A stretch of 64,000 nt of DNA from positions 440,439 to 504,438 of the forward strand of contig CM074817.1 in assembly GCA_037447605.1 (NCBI GenBank). The letters are read 5' to 3'. Both the position numbers and the translations under genes were made by a program. The stretch is from Zygnema circumcarinatum. Taxonomy: Eukaryota; Streptophyta; Zygnematophyceae; Zygnematales; Zygnemataceae. Under the pieces are notes generated by a model, which was not told the origin of the DNA, made no database searches, and was given only the letters and a program-made list of their open reading frames with translations. Of this stretch, positions 1 through 10,820 are shown in pieces; the stretch's first letter is position 1; the number at the start of each line of letters is the position of its first letter.

Positions 1-80
1 CATCGGTGACCTTCGCGGCTGCTTCTAGGGCTGCGTTGTTGTGCCTAGGCGTAGTTTTCCGCTCCTAGCTTCGTTTTATT

Positions 81-172
81 GTGTTTCGGTCCTTTGTGAC
101 CAGTCCTTCGTGGTTCCACATTTTGCCTTTATCCATGTAAATTTGATGGCCTCGCCATCGCGAGTTCAATGA
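81..172 (+). repeat. Dispersed repeat, copy 1
   Basis: This copy shares two blocks with the others: a 'TTCGTGGTTCC' block, and a 'TTTGATGGCCTC..GCCATCG.GAG.TCAATG' block about 50 bases later. It is the most divergent plus-strand copy in its last block. No coding capacity is visible. Confidence 0.6.
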
Positions 173-270
173 AAGTTTGCGTTATCGTTTCAGTCCACTT
201 CATATAATTAAGGTTCGAAGACATTTCTATAAAAAGGCAACGCACGAGGATCTTGATCCGCAGCCTGTTA

Positions 271-356
271 TTTCTCCTTGGGTCCTTTGCGTCCAGTTCC
301 TCGTGGTTTCCCATACTGATTTTGATGGCCTCATCGCCATCGTGAGACCAATGCCA
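271..356 (+). repeat. Dispersed repeat, copy 2
   Basis: It carries the same block order as copy 1, in direct orientation about 190 bases away. It contains CCTCGTGGTTTCCCAT and then GATGGCCTCATCGCCATCG followed by TGAGACCAATGCCA. Confidence 0.65.
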
Positions 357-419
357 CATCGTCCATTCTTTAAAAATAAAATAAAAGCTCGTTCGTCGTA
401 CGGTTTAGGAAAGAATGAT

Positions 420-452
420 GTTTAGGAAGGTTTAGGGTTTAGGTTTAGGGAG
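420..452 (+). repeat. Interstitial telomere-like tract
   Basis: A short run of imperfect TTTAGGG units (TTTAGGAAGG, TTTAGGG, TTTAGG, TTTAGGG) is visible. TTTAGGG is the plant-type telomere repeat. This is too short and degenerate to be a telomere; it could be an interstitial scar or a telo-box-like promoter element. Confidence 0.55.
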
Positions 453-516
453 GGATCCGACACCGACGTTCAAAGCAGTGACGGCCACAACGGAATCGGT
501 GACAGTAAAGTGGTGC

Positions 517-577
517 CACGTGACATTTTGACTGCCACGGTGGAATTCCTCAGCCTCTTGGAGTCCACCACGTGGCA
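517..577. promoter_or_regulatory. Pair of inverted G-boxes
   Basis: Two CACGTG cores sit about 50 bases apart. Their flanks mirror each other (GTGCCACGTG and CCACGTGGCAC), so the pair forms an interrupted palindrome. G-boxes are bound by bZIP and bHLH factors in plants. The nearest downstream gene starts about 1.2 kb away, so the target is unclear. Confidence 0.4.
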
Positions 578-1838
578 CGATCCGAGCTCAGTTCCCGGGA
601 GGGAGGGAAGGAGGGTGGGAGGCCGCCTGGTAGGGTTGGGTTGGGCTCGCGGGTGCAGGTAGCCATGGCGCTCTGCCGCCCTCCTCCTAAGGATTGCAAG
701 GGCGGAGGCGGCTCAAATTGAGTGGTGGAAAGGTAGGAGAACGTGGATCAACGTTTTTCCCTGACCTCGTTGAGGATGTGTTTTGAGCACCTCCATCCCT
801 GCCTCCCTCCACCCTTCACCCGCCCCTTTTCCGTCTCATGCTTGACAGTTGTCACGAGATAGCCTGTTGCTTCATGCTGCATTGCGTGTCATGCTCACTG
901 GAAAATACCAGGACGTACCTCAAGTCATCAATGTCTTCGCAAATTTAAACTGAATAGCATGTGTGATGAACGCCACCGCCTTTAATCCTTGTTGAACTCG
1001 AGAACCTTCACAAATACCTCAAGTACTTGTACACAGCTTCCCACGAAGCAGGTAATGAGCACCATGCGATATGGTTTAGTGGAGTTTTTTTGTGAGAGCT
1101 ACTCCTGATGCCAGTCATAGCGGTCCATACTCGCAATTTTTCGCGCTAAGAAAGCAGAGTCCTTTGCTCTTCGCCTTCACGTGCCTGACGACCATAACTT
1201 ATATTCAGTCACACAGATCGAGCAGTCTGAGAGAATTTCTGTTGAATTACATCTCTTCCATCCAAAGCAAAGAGTGTCTCTCTTTATTTTCAATCCAATT
1301 ACTTATCTTCGTAGCGCCTCCGACCTTGCAGACAGCGCAGACGAAGCGTAAGGCGTTGGAGGTAACGTGACCAGGGTCATGAAACGCCCTCGAGAAGAGG
1401 CCTTCTGGGGAGACGAGAAGGCGGAAGACGTTAAACCGTCCCTGAACGCACATGGATCTGTGAGAGGGCAACACGCAAGCAATGGCGGGCGGAGCAGTCG
1501 GCAGGCATGCTTTCCTTTTACTATTTTGAACAGACTGAGGTGGTTTAGTGGCAACAGAGAAGGCAAAAAGAGCAATTGGTAGACGTGAGAAGCGGAGGTT
1601 TCTAGGTGGAAGGAGGTGGATGAAAAGGAGGGGCAGAAGACAGACGAGGAGGGGGGAAAGTGGGTACAGGACGAGTGGGTGGGGAGACGGGGGGGAAGAG
1701 AGATAGAGAGTGGGAGGGGAGGGCGGGGGATGGAGAGAGGAGACGTGAAAAGGGAGAGGGGAGAGGGACGACGAGAGGGGAGAGGGTGAGAGGGAGTCCC
1801 TAATAAAGAGCGGGGAGGTGGAACAGGATGGTGACGGA

Positions 1839-4828
1839 ATGGGAAAGAGAGCAAATGGAGGGGTCCTTTCCAGTCAAGAGCGGGATCCTGTCCTTTTGGA
1901 CGAGGCACGCCAGATGGTCGACGAACGGATAGCAGACGTAGCGCGTCTCGAAGCTCAGGTATGGATGTATACACTGCCTTTCGCTTGGATTTGGCTGATT
2001 AAAGCAAGAACGAAGTCAAGAGCAGTTGAAAGTGAAAGTACCGGCGTCTGGCATCCTCCTTGTGGCTTCTATGAATTGTCGTTCGAAGAATGACAGGAAC
2101 TGGGAACCAAGGTGCACATGTTCCCTAAATTGAAATGCCGAGAACTTCACGTAAGTTAGTTGATGCTTGTCATTGTGTGTCATTGTTTGTGGAAGTGAGC
2201 AGCTTGTGGCGGCGAGAGAAAAGCTTGCCAAGTCGGAGAGGCTTCTTCAAAAATTAGATCCAACTGCGAAGCTTCATGCCTGCAGTGCGTCGGGAAGCGA
2301 CAAGCAGTCATTCTTTGTTTCTAACGGGACCACCTCAGTTTCGAAAGCTCGTCCTAGAGGAGGTTGTGAAGGGGCAGCCGTCGATGGCAGAAAGGTGAAA
2401 GTAGAAGGCGGGGGAGGAGACGAGGGCAGAGGAGGTGTGAAGGGCCATTCTCAAGAAGCAAAAGCACTTCCGAAGAAGGCCAGTCATGGGCTTCAACCGC
2501 CTCCTTGTGAGTGAGCTCTCTCTCTCTCTCTCTCTTAAAAAGAAAGGCAGGTTCGATGGATGTCATTGGTTTCAGGCAAAGTGCGTTCAGACTTTAAGCA
2601 CCTATGGACGTAGTGAGAACTCACAGAGTACGTTTTTCCACTGCGCACGCACAGCAACAAAGCATCCTTCACCTGATTATGTTGACATTATTCCGCTTAT
2701 TCGGAGCAAGAACGAGCCTAGCGCACCTCGCCTCTCTCAAGCGGTGCATCTCAGTAGCCAGCACAAGCGCAAGCTTCGAACTGTTGTGTTCAACCCTGGA
2801 TGCCCCACTCAATGCATCACCAGGCAAGCCCTCTCATACCGTTTAACCTTCGCTAAGGTGCAGCGGAATTTTCCTTCTTGCAGCAGCTTTCTCGTGATTT
2901 CGCTGGGTCTGAAGCTCAGATGTTAAATCACTTTGCACCTACATTGGGAAAGCATCCCTGATTACTTTCCAGCTAGAATCATGCTAGCGAGGACGACTTG
3001 AAATAGGCTTCCTACTTTCTTAATTTTTGTGGGTGTATCCCGATGTTTGGTGATTGCAGTGCACTAGATGGCTACGTGAAATTTTGGAGCATCCAACAAA
3101 GAGGGTAAGCCATTTTGTTCTGTTCGAGGATGCACATGACGAACTTTTGTTGTCAGTAGTCGCATCTGAACACTGAAGGCGCCTCTATTTTTGCACACTT
3201 AGTCGTCGTAATGCATATTGAACGTCGTTTGAATATACGTTCGTTCCTTCCTGGGGTAGACACTCGCCGACCATCGTCGCTTCTGACTGGCTGATCCAGA
3301 CTCTTTGTAGTACAAATGTTTCTTTGGGCATTCTTTCAGCTAGACGACCATGTTGTGAATGTTGGCTGATGAAAGAAAGCTCTTAACGTCTTATAAACTC
3401 AATGCACACAAACTATTTAACGTCTTATAGACTCAATGCACACAAACTAGCCCTCATGTTGCAAGTGAAGCCGTCTGCTTGGCAGTAGTCTCCCTCTCAC
3501 ATTGTGACACCTGCGCTGGGTGGCCTCAGAAGAGACTTGGAACTGCGATTTTCCACGGACTGTTCGACAAAGGAAAAGAGGTGGCCGGAGAGTTTGGCGT
3601 GGCATGCTTCAGGAGAGCAGCTTGTGGCTACTTTCGCCACGGATGGGGAAGACGCACAGGTGGCTTTATTGGAGAACAAAAATAAGGTGATGAGAGGGAC
3701 CGTCTTCTCTGAACGAAGAAGGCTAGGAGTTCATCGGTTCCTTTTTGTCTACTTTTTATCTACTTGTGCATCCATACTGTCGTTGCTTTCCTTATGGACG
3801 GTTGGATGCCTGTAACAGGGGCTCTCCTCTGGTTTGTTGTGATTGAGAGCAGCCCCCACTCTTTTTGAAAGACCGTCCGCACGATAAAGGAGTTATCAAC
3901 TCCGTTGAGTACATGCCGTGGGATGAGTCCGTTCAGTTCGCCACAGCTGGTAGCGACCACCTTGTGGCTCTTTGGACTCATAGAGAGGACGGCTTAATTG
4001 AGGTCAGTGGCAAGCCCGAGCAGTCACGAAAAGGAAGCCATGTGCACTGTGTGATTTCTTCCCTTTTTCCCAGACAACTTATGTATTATAATAACTGTAT
4101 TCACGATAAAGTATGATCGTTTTTGGCTGCGCAGGTGAAAAAGCTTCATAAAAATGTGCATACTGCTGCAGTGTCGGGTGCTGCGGGTCTGCTTCCCCGC
4201 AGGATAATTGTGTCCTGCGGAATGGACAAGCGGGTGGTTGGATGGGACCTCCGAACGGAACGGGCAGCATTCGTGCACATGCTGGACTGCAAAGCTAGTG
4301 CAATACTTCCCAATCCGGTGGACCATAACCTCCTCTTGGTGCAGACTGGGTAACGTTTCTCGTCATTCTTTACAATTCCTTGCTTGCTTTTGTTCTACAA
4401 GTCTCAATCATCGGGTGGGAGACAGGAGGGAAGAGCATTCCTTTACAGGACAAAGACCAGTTGAGTGGTTATGGGTTTGACGGCTGCGCTTGCCATTCTT
4501 AACCCTCAGGACTCCCGGACAACAGCTGCGACTGTTCGACATTCGAGCTCCAAAAGTTCAAATGCATGCATTCGGATGGGAGCAGAAAAGCTCTGACTCG
4601 CAGTCGGCTCTCATCACTCCGTCGTGGTCGCCCGACGGTCTCTTTGTGACGGCCGGGTCTGCGGACCCAGTCATCAACGTGTTTGACATTCGGTACAACA
4701 GCAGGCAGCCGGCGTCCACCGTTGGGGGGCACTCAAAGAGGGTGTTCAAGGCGCTGTGGCACTCCACATACCCACTTATCATCTCCATCTCGTCAGATTT
4801 GAACATTGGGCTTCACAGAGTTGGATGA
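1839..4828 (+). CDS. WD40-repeat (transducin-like) protein with N-terminal coiled coil
   Basis: Eight exons can be joined in frame: 1839-1958, 2200-2506, 2655-2823, 3060-3104, 3530-3686, 3853-4002, 4135-4349 and 4510-4828, giving about 493 residues. The first 70 residues are charged and heptad-like, so a coiled coil is likely. A basic, glycine-rich linker follows, then WD40 blades recognisable by LDGYVKFW, HLVALWT, KRVVGWDLR, LRLFDIR and VINVFDIRY. The C-terminus carries a conserved-looking segment with SISSDLNIGLHR. A beta-propeller of this kind normally acts as a protein-binding scaffold; the partner cannot be named. The intron after 2823 appears to use a GC donor (CAG|GCAAGC). The ATG at 1839 was chosen because the frame upstream lacks another ATG. 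Family assignment is firm, orthology is not. Confidence 0.85.
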
Positions 4829-7524
4829 TGCGTGACTGAGGGCTACAGTAGGTCGGCTTTCCGTGGTTTTTCATTTTTAGTTTAGGATTAATGAAGTAGA
4901 GGAAGAAAATGATAGAGGTGGCTCGGGGGATTGTTCAAATGTATGCATTTGAGACTTTCTTTTCCTCCACCATGTAAACATAAAGGCATTCAAAAGTTTT
5001 GGAAGAAGCCGGGCGGCGTCTGGCCTTGTCATGTTCGCTATAGTGTATTGAGTCGCTTGAATCTCGAGTGGATGACGCTTCTAGGTAGGGAAGAGAATAT
5101 GAAGGCTTAAAAACACACATGAAATGTTTTAGTATAGGAATGACTTTCGAGTGCTTTATGGGCCTGCGCAGCCCTGGTAAAGCAGCACGTGCATACGAAG
5201 AAATGATGCCTCCACCACTGTCTGTCGAGCAATTTGCCAAATAGCTTCAACTGAATACCGTTGCCGATAGACCTGAGTTGGCCCAAACCCTCTTTCATGG
5301 CTCCAGATGAGCGCCCACATCGTCTCTAGGCTTGCTCTTGGGTGTGCCCTTCCTACAACGACGAGCCCCTATCTAATGGCCTGGGCAGACCCTGCATGTC
5401 GCCAAAACACGTTGTCCAGTTTTCGTTCGAGCACTAGTTGCCATGAAAGGCTCGGTCGTTCCTCGCTATGTAGCTTGTAGCTCGGATGGCCCTCGTCATG
5501 GCGAGGTTCGCTGTAGAAGTGAAGCGGAGAGGAGGTGGCTCAATGACCGAAGTAGAGAAGGGGGGACATTCTGTTACACCCTGCAACGTAGCAGTAGTGC
5601 TTAGCCATAGCCGACTGTGACAGTAATGGTGGCGCAGAGAGATGGAATGGAGCCATGAGTTGGCGCATTCGAATTTCAAAGGCAATGCATTGTGCCTCCA
5701 CAAGGAATGCTGCTTTGCTTTTGCTGTGCACCATTTGCGTATCCCAGTTCTGTACACGTGAATTGGAATAAAATTGAATGTATCGAAGGCGACAGTTTAG
5801 AACGAGACGCTGCTCTCAATTCTCTGATGCGGTGGTCAGTGTCTCACAGACAACCGTTTGCACTGCAGATTTAAGGCGTCGTGTCGAGCTACATGGAGAA
5901 TCCAGTTGTCTTTCAATTCCTACAATGCTTGTCAGAGAGAAACCCTCAAGAACGCGCAGGACGCGTGTTATGTGAGTCCATGTTAGCCTAATTATATTCC
6001 ATTCGCAAGCTCAAGCAGAATCAGCGAACATGGCTGCCACCTGCATTCCTCCAATGCGCCATGGCCGAATTTCCCTCGGTTCGAGTTGCCAGAAGAATGG
6101 GAATACCGTAACCCTGATAGTGCGCCGAGCAGTAAATGATGATGTAGCTCTGTTTCGTCAAGTGTTGCACATTATTGACCCTCAGTCCAAAGCTTTAGTG
6201 TTGGATATTGATGTTGTATTCATGAAGGGCTCATGGCTGCAAGTGGCTAGTACTCGGAAACAGAAAGTGAGAGAGAAGTTCTTGGAGCGCAAACGTCATG
6301 CACTGACGGAGAGACGTGGCCTGGGCTGCAATGAACGGTTACTGGGCTTCCGGAAGACATGCTTTCAAGCTAAAGAAAGCTTTCATGGAACAAGCAGGAA
6401 AAAATATCAAATTTTTTATGCAGCAGGAGAAGTCATGGAGGGCGGAGGAGAGGGTAGTGACGGAAACGGGATTGGCGGTAACGGGAAGGGGGGTGGTGGA
6501 GACGACGGAGGGGGAAAAGAATGGGATGCGGAATGGGAAATGTGGCGGAGAAATATTCGAAGGTTTTTGCGGGTACTGATGATTTACAGTTTTTTGCCCT
6601 TGATAAAAATCTGCCTTCTCGTATGGCACAGCAATGGTAGACAACGCCGAAAGTTTCCGTCAGAGGTAGGAAGGCCTCTCTCTGCAATGAGCGAGAGGGA
6701 ATGAGACATTGTGAGTAAAGCAAGCACTACTTCCTTACAAACAGGAACAATTTCCACATGCAGAGATGAGTTCGGCTGGCAAATATTGATAAGCATTAGC
6801 GGACGGAACCGAGTGTGAGCTCGATTGTTGGTTGCATCGGAAAGTAATTTCTCTTTCATGGAAATGCACGTATTGTCACTATGAGATTGTTTTCGTTACT
6901 GATGTAAACGTCCTCAATGTTGAAGAAGAAATTTGACTGTCATGAGTGTGTTCTCTAGGAAGTTAATTGCTACTGGTGTTAGCTGGCTGTCTATTCTGCC
7001 AGCGTGAAGCTTATTGATTTCTGCGTTAACTTCCATGAAAAAGTGAAGGCGATATCCTGCTGGATAGAGCCTTCAGCGACAAATTTCTAAGGCTTCTAAT
7101 TTTTATTCTTATTTTTTTAGGTCAGAAAGCAGATCCGCCTCTCTATGAATATCCTTTGAGGATTATTGTATCATTTCTTGATGTGCGTGAAATGACTGTA
7201 CAGGCGTGTGCAGTTTTTGGATGATACGTGCTTTTCGATTGTCTCTGGCAGGGTCTTCCACCAGCTCTATTAGGATTTCTCCTCAGCCTGGCCACCCTTT
7301 TCCCAGCAATGGTTCGTATCTTGTCACCGCAAGTTAGCCTTTTTTGTTCCCGTGGCGTCTGGTCCCTAGCTTTCCCGCTAGGCATGCAATGTAGACGCGC
7401 TTTTGCTTGTTTTGAATTCAAAACCCCTACGCAGCAAGTTATCAAAGAGTTATATGTAAGGACGAACGGCATTTGCAGTGAAGTACTTTCTATCTAGCTG
7501 TCAATCTATATTCCTGTTCGGCAG
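4829..7524. other. Stretch with no confident gene (upstream of NFKBIL1-like exons)
   Basis: This holds the 3' flank of the WD40 gene and probably the unresolved 5' exons of the next gene. The longest frame, 6030-6704 on the plus strand, could encode 224 residues that include a Gly/Asp-rich patch. It shows no family I recognise and may be leader or intron sequence. No RNA gene was seen. Confidence 0.35.
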
Positions 7525-8349
7525 GCACACAGGAAGGAGAGGTGGCGACGAGAGCAGCAGGATGAACATGCTCAAAGCAGATATAAGCGGGATTCCTCAC
7601 AGAGGAAACGACCACGGAATCGATGGAAGGAGAGGCGGAGGGAGCAAGAAGGGTTGAACAGACGACACCGCTGGGAGAAGGCGTATAGGCGGAGGCAATT
7701 TTTTGAATCTGAGGAGGAGGAGGAGGAGGAGGAGGAGGAGGAGGAGGATGTGGAGTATGAGGAATACCTAGCAGACCTCAGACGTCGCGCCTCTGCTCAG
7801 GGTACGAGAAATGCAAGAAGCAGTCAAGGTTGTTTGGAACTCATTTAATGCGAAGCAAGTATGGCATCATTGGGACGGGATTTACATCGGAATCCCACTC
7901 AATGCAGAACCTTGTTAGGTTGCTCCAACAACTTAATCACTCGAATTTCCTTGCCAGTGCCTTTCCAGTTCGCTGCTGAATTGATCTGCTTGCGGGTTTG
8001 TAATCCAGGGCAAGCTTACAGAAGGACAAGGCAGTCACCCCCAATAGCTTTAACATACGGACAATATGTACAGAAATGGTCAGAACTGCAGTCCTCCATA
8101 TCCTGCAAACATCTCGGCTACAGCGACATTCCATGGCCCCCTTCCGACAATCCTCTGTATCTCGAGCACGGGGACTCGGACGCTGAAAAGAGGAGCAAGC
8201 TGAAGAGAGCTCTCCTGATTTGGCACCCTGACAAGTTCGCCTCCTCCGTGGGGCGGCGCCTGCTTGAGTATGAAAGGCAGCGGGTCCAGGCTCAGGCACT
8301 GACCATTGCCCATGCGGTCTTGAGGTGGAGGGAGAGCTCGTTGCCATAA
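7525..8349 (+). CDS. NFKBIL1-like protein, C-terminal J-domain-like part (5' end unresolved)
   Basis: Two exons join in frame: 7525-7801 (acceptor TTCGGCAG, donor GGTACG) and 8009-8349 with the stop. The first encodes a very basic Arg/Lys/Glu-rich segment ending in a run of about 13 glutamates encoded by a GAG/GGA microsatellite (about 7711-7748). The second carries the NFKBIL1 signature: a 'DIPWP' motif, then LKRALLIWHPDKF (the HPD of a degenerate J domain), then an ER.RV..QALTIAHAVL helix. In animals NFKBIL1 is a nuclear protein linked to NF-kB and pre-mRNA processing; the plant role is less defined. The N-terminal exons, where the animal protein has ankyrin repeats, were not found, so the true start lies upstream of 7525. 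Confidence 0.7.
7711..7748 (+). repeat. GAG/GGA trinucleotide microsatellite in exon
   Basis: An uninterrupted run of GAG units encodes a polyglutamate tract in the NFKBIL1-like protein. It is likely length-variable. Confidence 0.8.
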
Positions 8350-9250
8350 CGCAGCATGGATCCAGCAGCCCGTCCACTTCATTCCAAGGAGTATTCAAGC
8401 GACAAGGAATGTGGCATTGATCATTGGCATTGTTCAAGTATTGTTGTTGTACGTATGTGGTCGAGGAATGAACTACTGCTGTGAAGGACGTGGCCATACT
8501 GGTTCAGGTTTTAAGTCAGTGCACGAAACAGTTCACACAATAATGTGAAAACAATACATTGTGCAGTATCGTCTAGGAGCAGAGTGTCGCTCATAGCTTG
8601 TTGCTTCCGTTCGTGGGTCGTTTGTTACCGGTTCATCCTTCATCATGGTTGTCTTTGTCCATGGACAGTTCATGGCATCGCCATCGTGAGATTGATGCCA
8701 ACTCATTCGTTTTACGCATTCTGGTACGAAGCAAATGAATTGGCATGCACATGCACACATGCAGTCCGAAGGGTCCGCACTCCGCAGGTCGGGGGCCCCT
8801 GAAGGGCCTGAACGCAAGAGTTTCACGCTGACCGTTCGCTCGGGCAACGGAAATTTTTGTTGGCCGCTGCGGAGGCCTACGGCAGCGATGGGGTCGCACG
8901 ACCCGCCGTCGCTGTCGCCGGGATGGGGAGACGAGGCCGAGGAAGGGAGAGAGGGAGAGAGAGAGCGCGGGGAGGGAAAGGTTGACTTTTGAGTGACATC
9001 CTGTATGCACGGCTTCGGCTTCCTGTACACACGGCTTCGGCTTCCCTGGCCCAGACAGCACTTCTCCATGAGGCGTCCGCAATTTTATTTTAGTTGAGGA
9101 CAGGTAGTCTAATTTGTTGCGGGATGCGCGTATTATGCACTGCACGCAAGACTCTTAAGCTCTATTCTGCAAGAGAAAGATAGCATCATCTTTAGTTGCG
9201 TCTGTTGAATACTTAGCGAACGGTGAGAAGATATTCTCTGAGAAACCACC
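8350..9250. other. Intergenic, with repeat copy 3
   Basis: No exon is supported. It contains the dispersed repeat at 8591-8703 and a purine-rich patch near 8940-8985. The end of the stretch is the presumed promoter of the orphan gene. Confidence 0.45.
8591..8703 (+). repeat. Dispersed repeat, copy 3
   Basis: It has the same block order as the other copies: a CATAGCTTGTTGC block, a TTCATC..CATGGTTG block, CCATGGACAG, and then GGCATCGCCATCGTGAGAT followed by TGATGCCAA. Together with copy 4 it flanks the intronless orphan gene in direct orientation. Confidence 0.6.
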
Positions 9251-10071
9251 ATGTGGATAAGAGGTTCGCGGGATCTGAGATGCATGCTCTATGGTCTTCG
9301 ACCGCTTATGATATCAATAGGTGTAGTTGCTGCGTTTCTTCTAACAGCAGTGCTCCTCAGAGGGAGTAATTCACTATCGCCCACAGGAAGTATGAGGCTA
9401 AATCTTAAAGCTGGACAGCCCGGTGGAGATGTGCACCTGGATACCTCGATATTTGGTCGTGTTTCACATAAGCAGAACTTGGCTGCTGTCCTGCAGAACG
9501 TAAATCTGGGAGCAATTACCAACCAAATCCAGACCGCTAGTCAGAAAGGTTCAGTCGCTGTTGGCGGAGTAATGGTACAGGTGAATCTGCAGGATTCTTT
9601 ACTGGGAGTCGACGCCTCTCTTCCCACGCTCCTTACATCTGTTCTAGCGGAAGTTCTCTGCGAATTTATTCCATGTACCAACGGTTTCGTAGCTGACGCC
9701 CTTCAAACTTTTCAAGACACGTTTATCCCTGAAATATTGGACGCTCCGACTATTGACGATAGTACTTTTACTGCTCCGTCCTGACCAATCCACATGCTTG
9801 CATTAGTCTTGCCGCGACTCCGGATCTTCTTAAAACGGCACTTCGTTTAGCCCCATATGACCTGACATGCAAGAATGGCCGCTTAATGCAACTTGAAATT
9901 CTCGTTCAGGAAATGTGCATGAATTTCCACAACTATTTTGCAGATTTGGTTCCTGTCACAGAAGAGAATGTGCACTTGAAGTCGCTGTGTCCTTCGGGGA
10001 ACCGCGGCATTCACAGTCAGTTGCAGCTCTTGGTCAAAGGGAGATTTGGAGGAGGATTTCATTTTTTCTAA
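9251..10071 (+). pseudogene. Intronless orphan membrane-anchored protein, apparently frameshifted
   Basis: The first frame, 9251-9784, encodes 177 residues. It starts in a good context (CCACCATG) and has a hydrophobic segment at residues 19-36, probably a signal anchor or signal peptide. The next frame, open from about 9763 to 10071, continues without a break in character: it is Leu-rich, with spaced cysteines (LTCKNG, EMCMN, SLCPSG). The switch from one frame to the other falls in or near a TTTT run at about 9769-9772. This suggests a single-base indel, real or a sequencing error, in one gene of about 270 residues; a very short unseen intron is less likely. I do not recognise the family. If the frames are unrelated, the 177-residue protein alone is the gene. 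Confidence 0.45.
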
Positions 10072-10146
10072 ATAACGGAGTCAATGTTGGGGCTGTTTCG
10101 GGTTGTCGCGGCTGTTTTATAGCCGCTTTGTCGAGCATAGAAGCAG

Positions 10147-10270
10147 CTCATAGCTTTTTTCCCTTGTATCCTTTGGTCCTCAATGATCGGTTCATCGTGG
10201 TTCACTATGTTGTTTTCGCCCATGCACACTTAATGCCATTGCCATCGCCATCGTGAGATCAATGCAAACT
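10147..10270 (+). repeat. Dispersed repeat, copy 4
   Basis: It contains CTCATAGCTTTTTTCCC, GGTTCATCGTGGTTCAC, CCATGCACACTTAATG, and the conserved GCCATCGCCATCGTGAG followed by ATCAATGC. The order and orientation match copies 1-3 and 5. Confidence 0.65.
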
Positions 10271-10820
10271 GCTTTCTCCTCTAGCCAATGCCTTGGTCGA
10301 TACAATGTCGCCATAGCGCTGTGGTCACAACTTTGCATAGCATTTGTCTTTTGAAAGGACAGATTCCATATTGAAGATTTTGCACATCTTCAGGTGGCAT
10401 CTTCTCTATATTTACATTTTTATATTCGGTAAGGAGCACGAGAAGGACAGGCAACAGAGCAACTATGGGCTTGTACATGCCATATGCACATAGTTGAATA
10501 CGGGACCGCGATTTACATCCACGCCAGCTCAAAGAAACAGTTATACGCATCCTACAAAATTAAGGAGTGAAAGACCACTGGTCTAGAAAAAATAAATTGC
10601 AAATTGATCGATTGCCTCTCTTCGTATTTAGGCTTTGCCATCTGCAACATAAAGTAGAGTTCATCTATTTTACAAAAGAATTGACTTCAACGCTAGTTAA
10701 AGGCAAGACAGACATTTATTTCTGCACAAACTGAATTTTTGATCAACGCTATGATTACTCGGCGCGAGCATGCTACTGGGTTTGAAATCTACTCCTCAGC
10801 CCCCTCCAAAGCCGCAACAT
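10271..10820. other. Intergenic between orphan and carrier gene
   Basis: AT-rich sequence with no supported exon. The right part is the 3' untranslated region of the minus-strand carrier gene. Confidence 0.4.

Larger units (their letters stand above)
1..1838. other. Non-coding left flank
   Basis: No convincing exon was found here; the open frames are short and overlap on both strands. The stretch holds two copies of the dispersed repeat (listed separately), a short TTTAGGG-like tract at 420-452, a pair of G-box (CACGTG) sites near 518 and 569, and a purine-rich tract around 1600-1800 just before the WD40 gene. The purine tract probably belongs to that gene's promoter or 5' leader. Confidence 0.5.

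Noticed and set aside
6030-6704. 224-residue plus-strand frame
   Set aside because: No family match recognised. Its Gly/Asp patch comes from a GGA/GGC-rich tract, and no splice link to the NFKBIL1-like exons keeps the frame with confidence. It remains possible as a leader or alternative exon.
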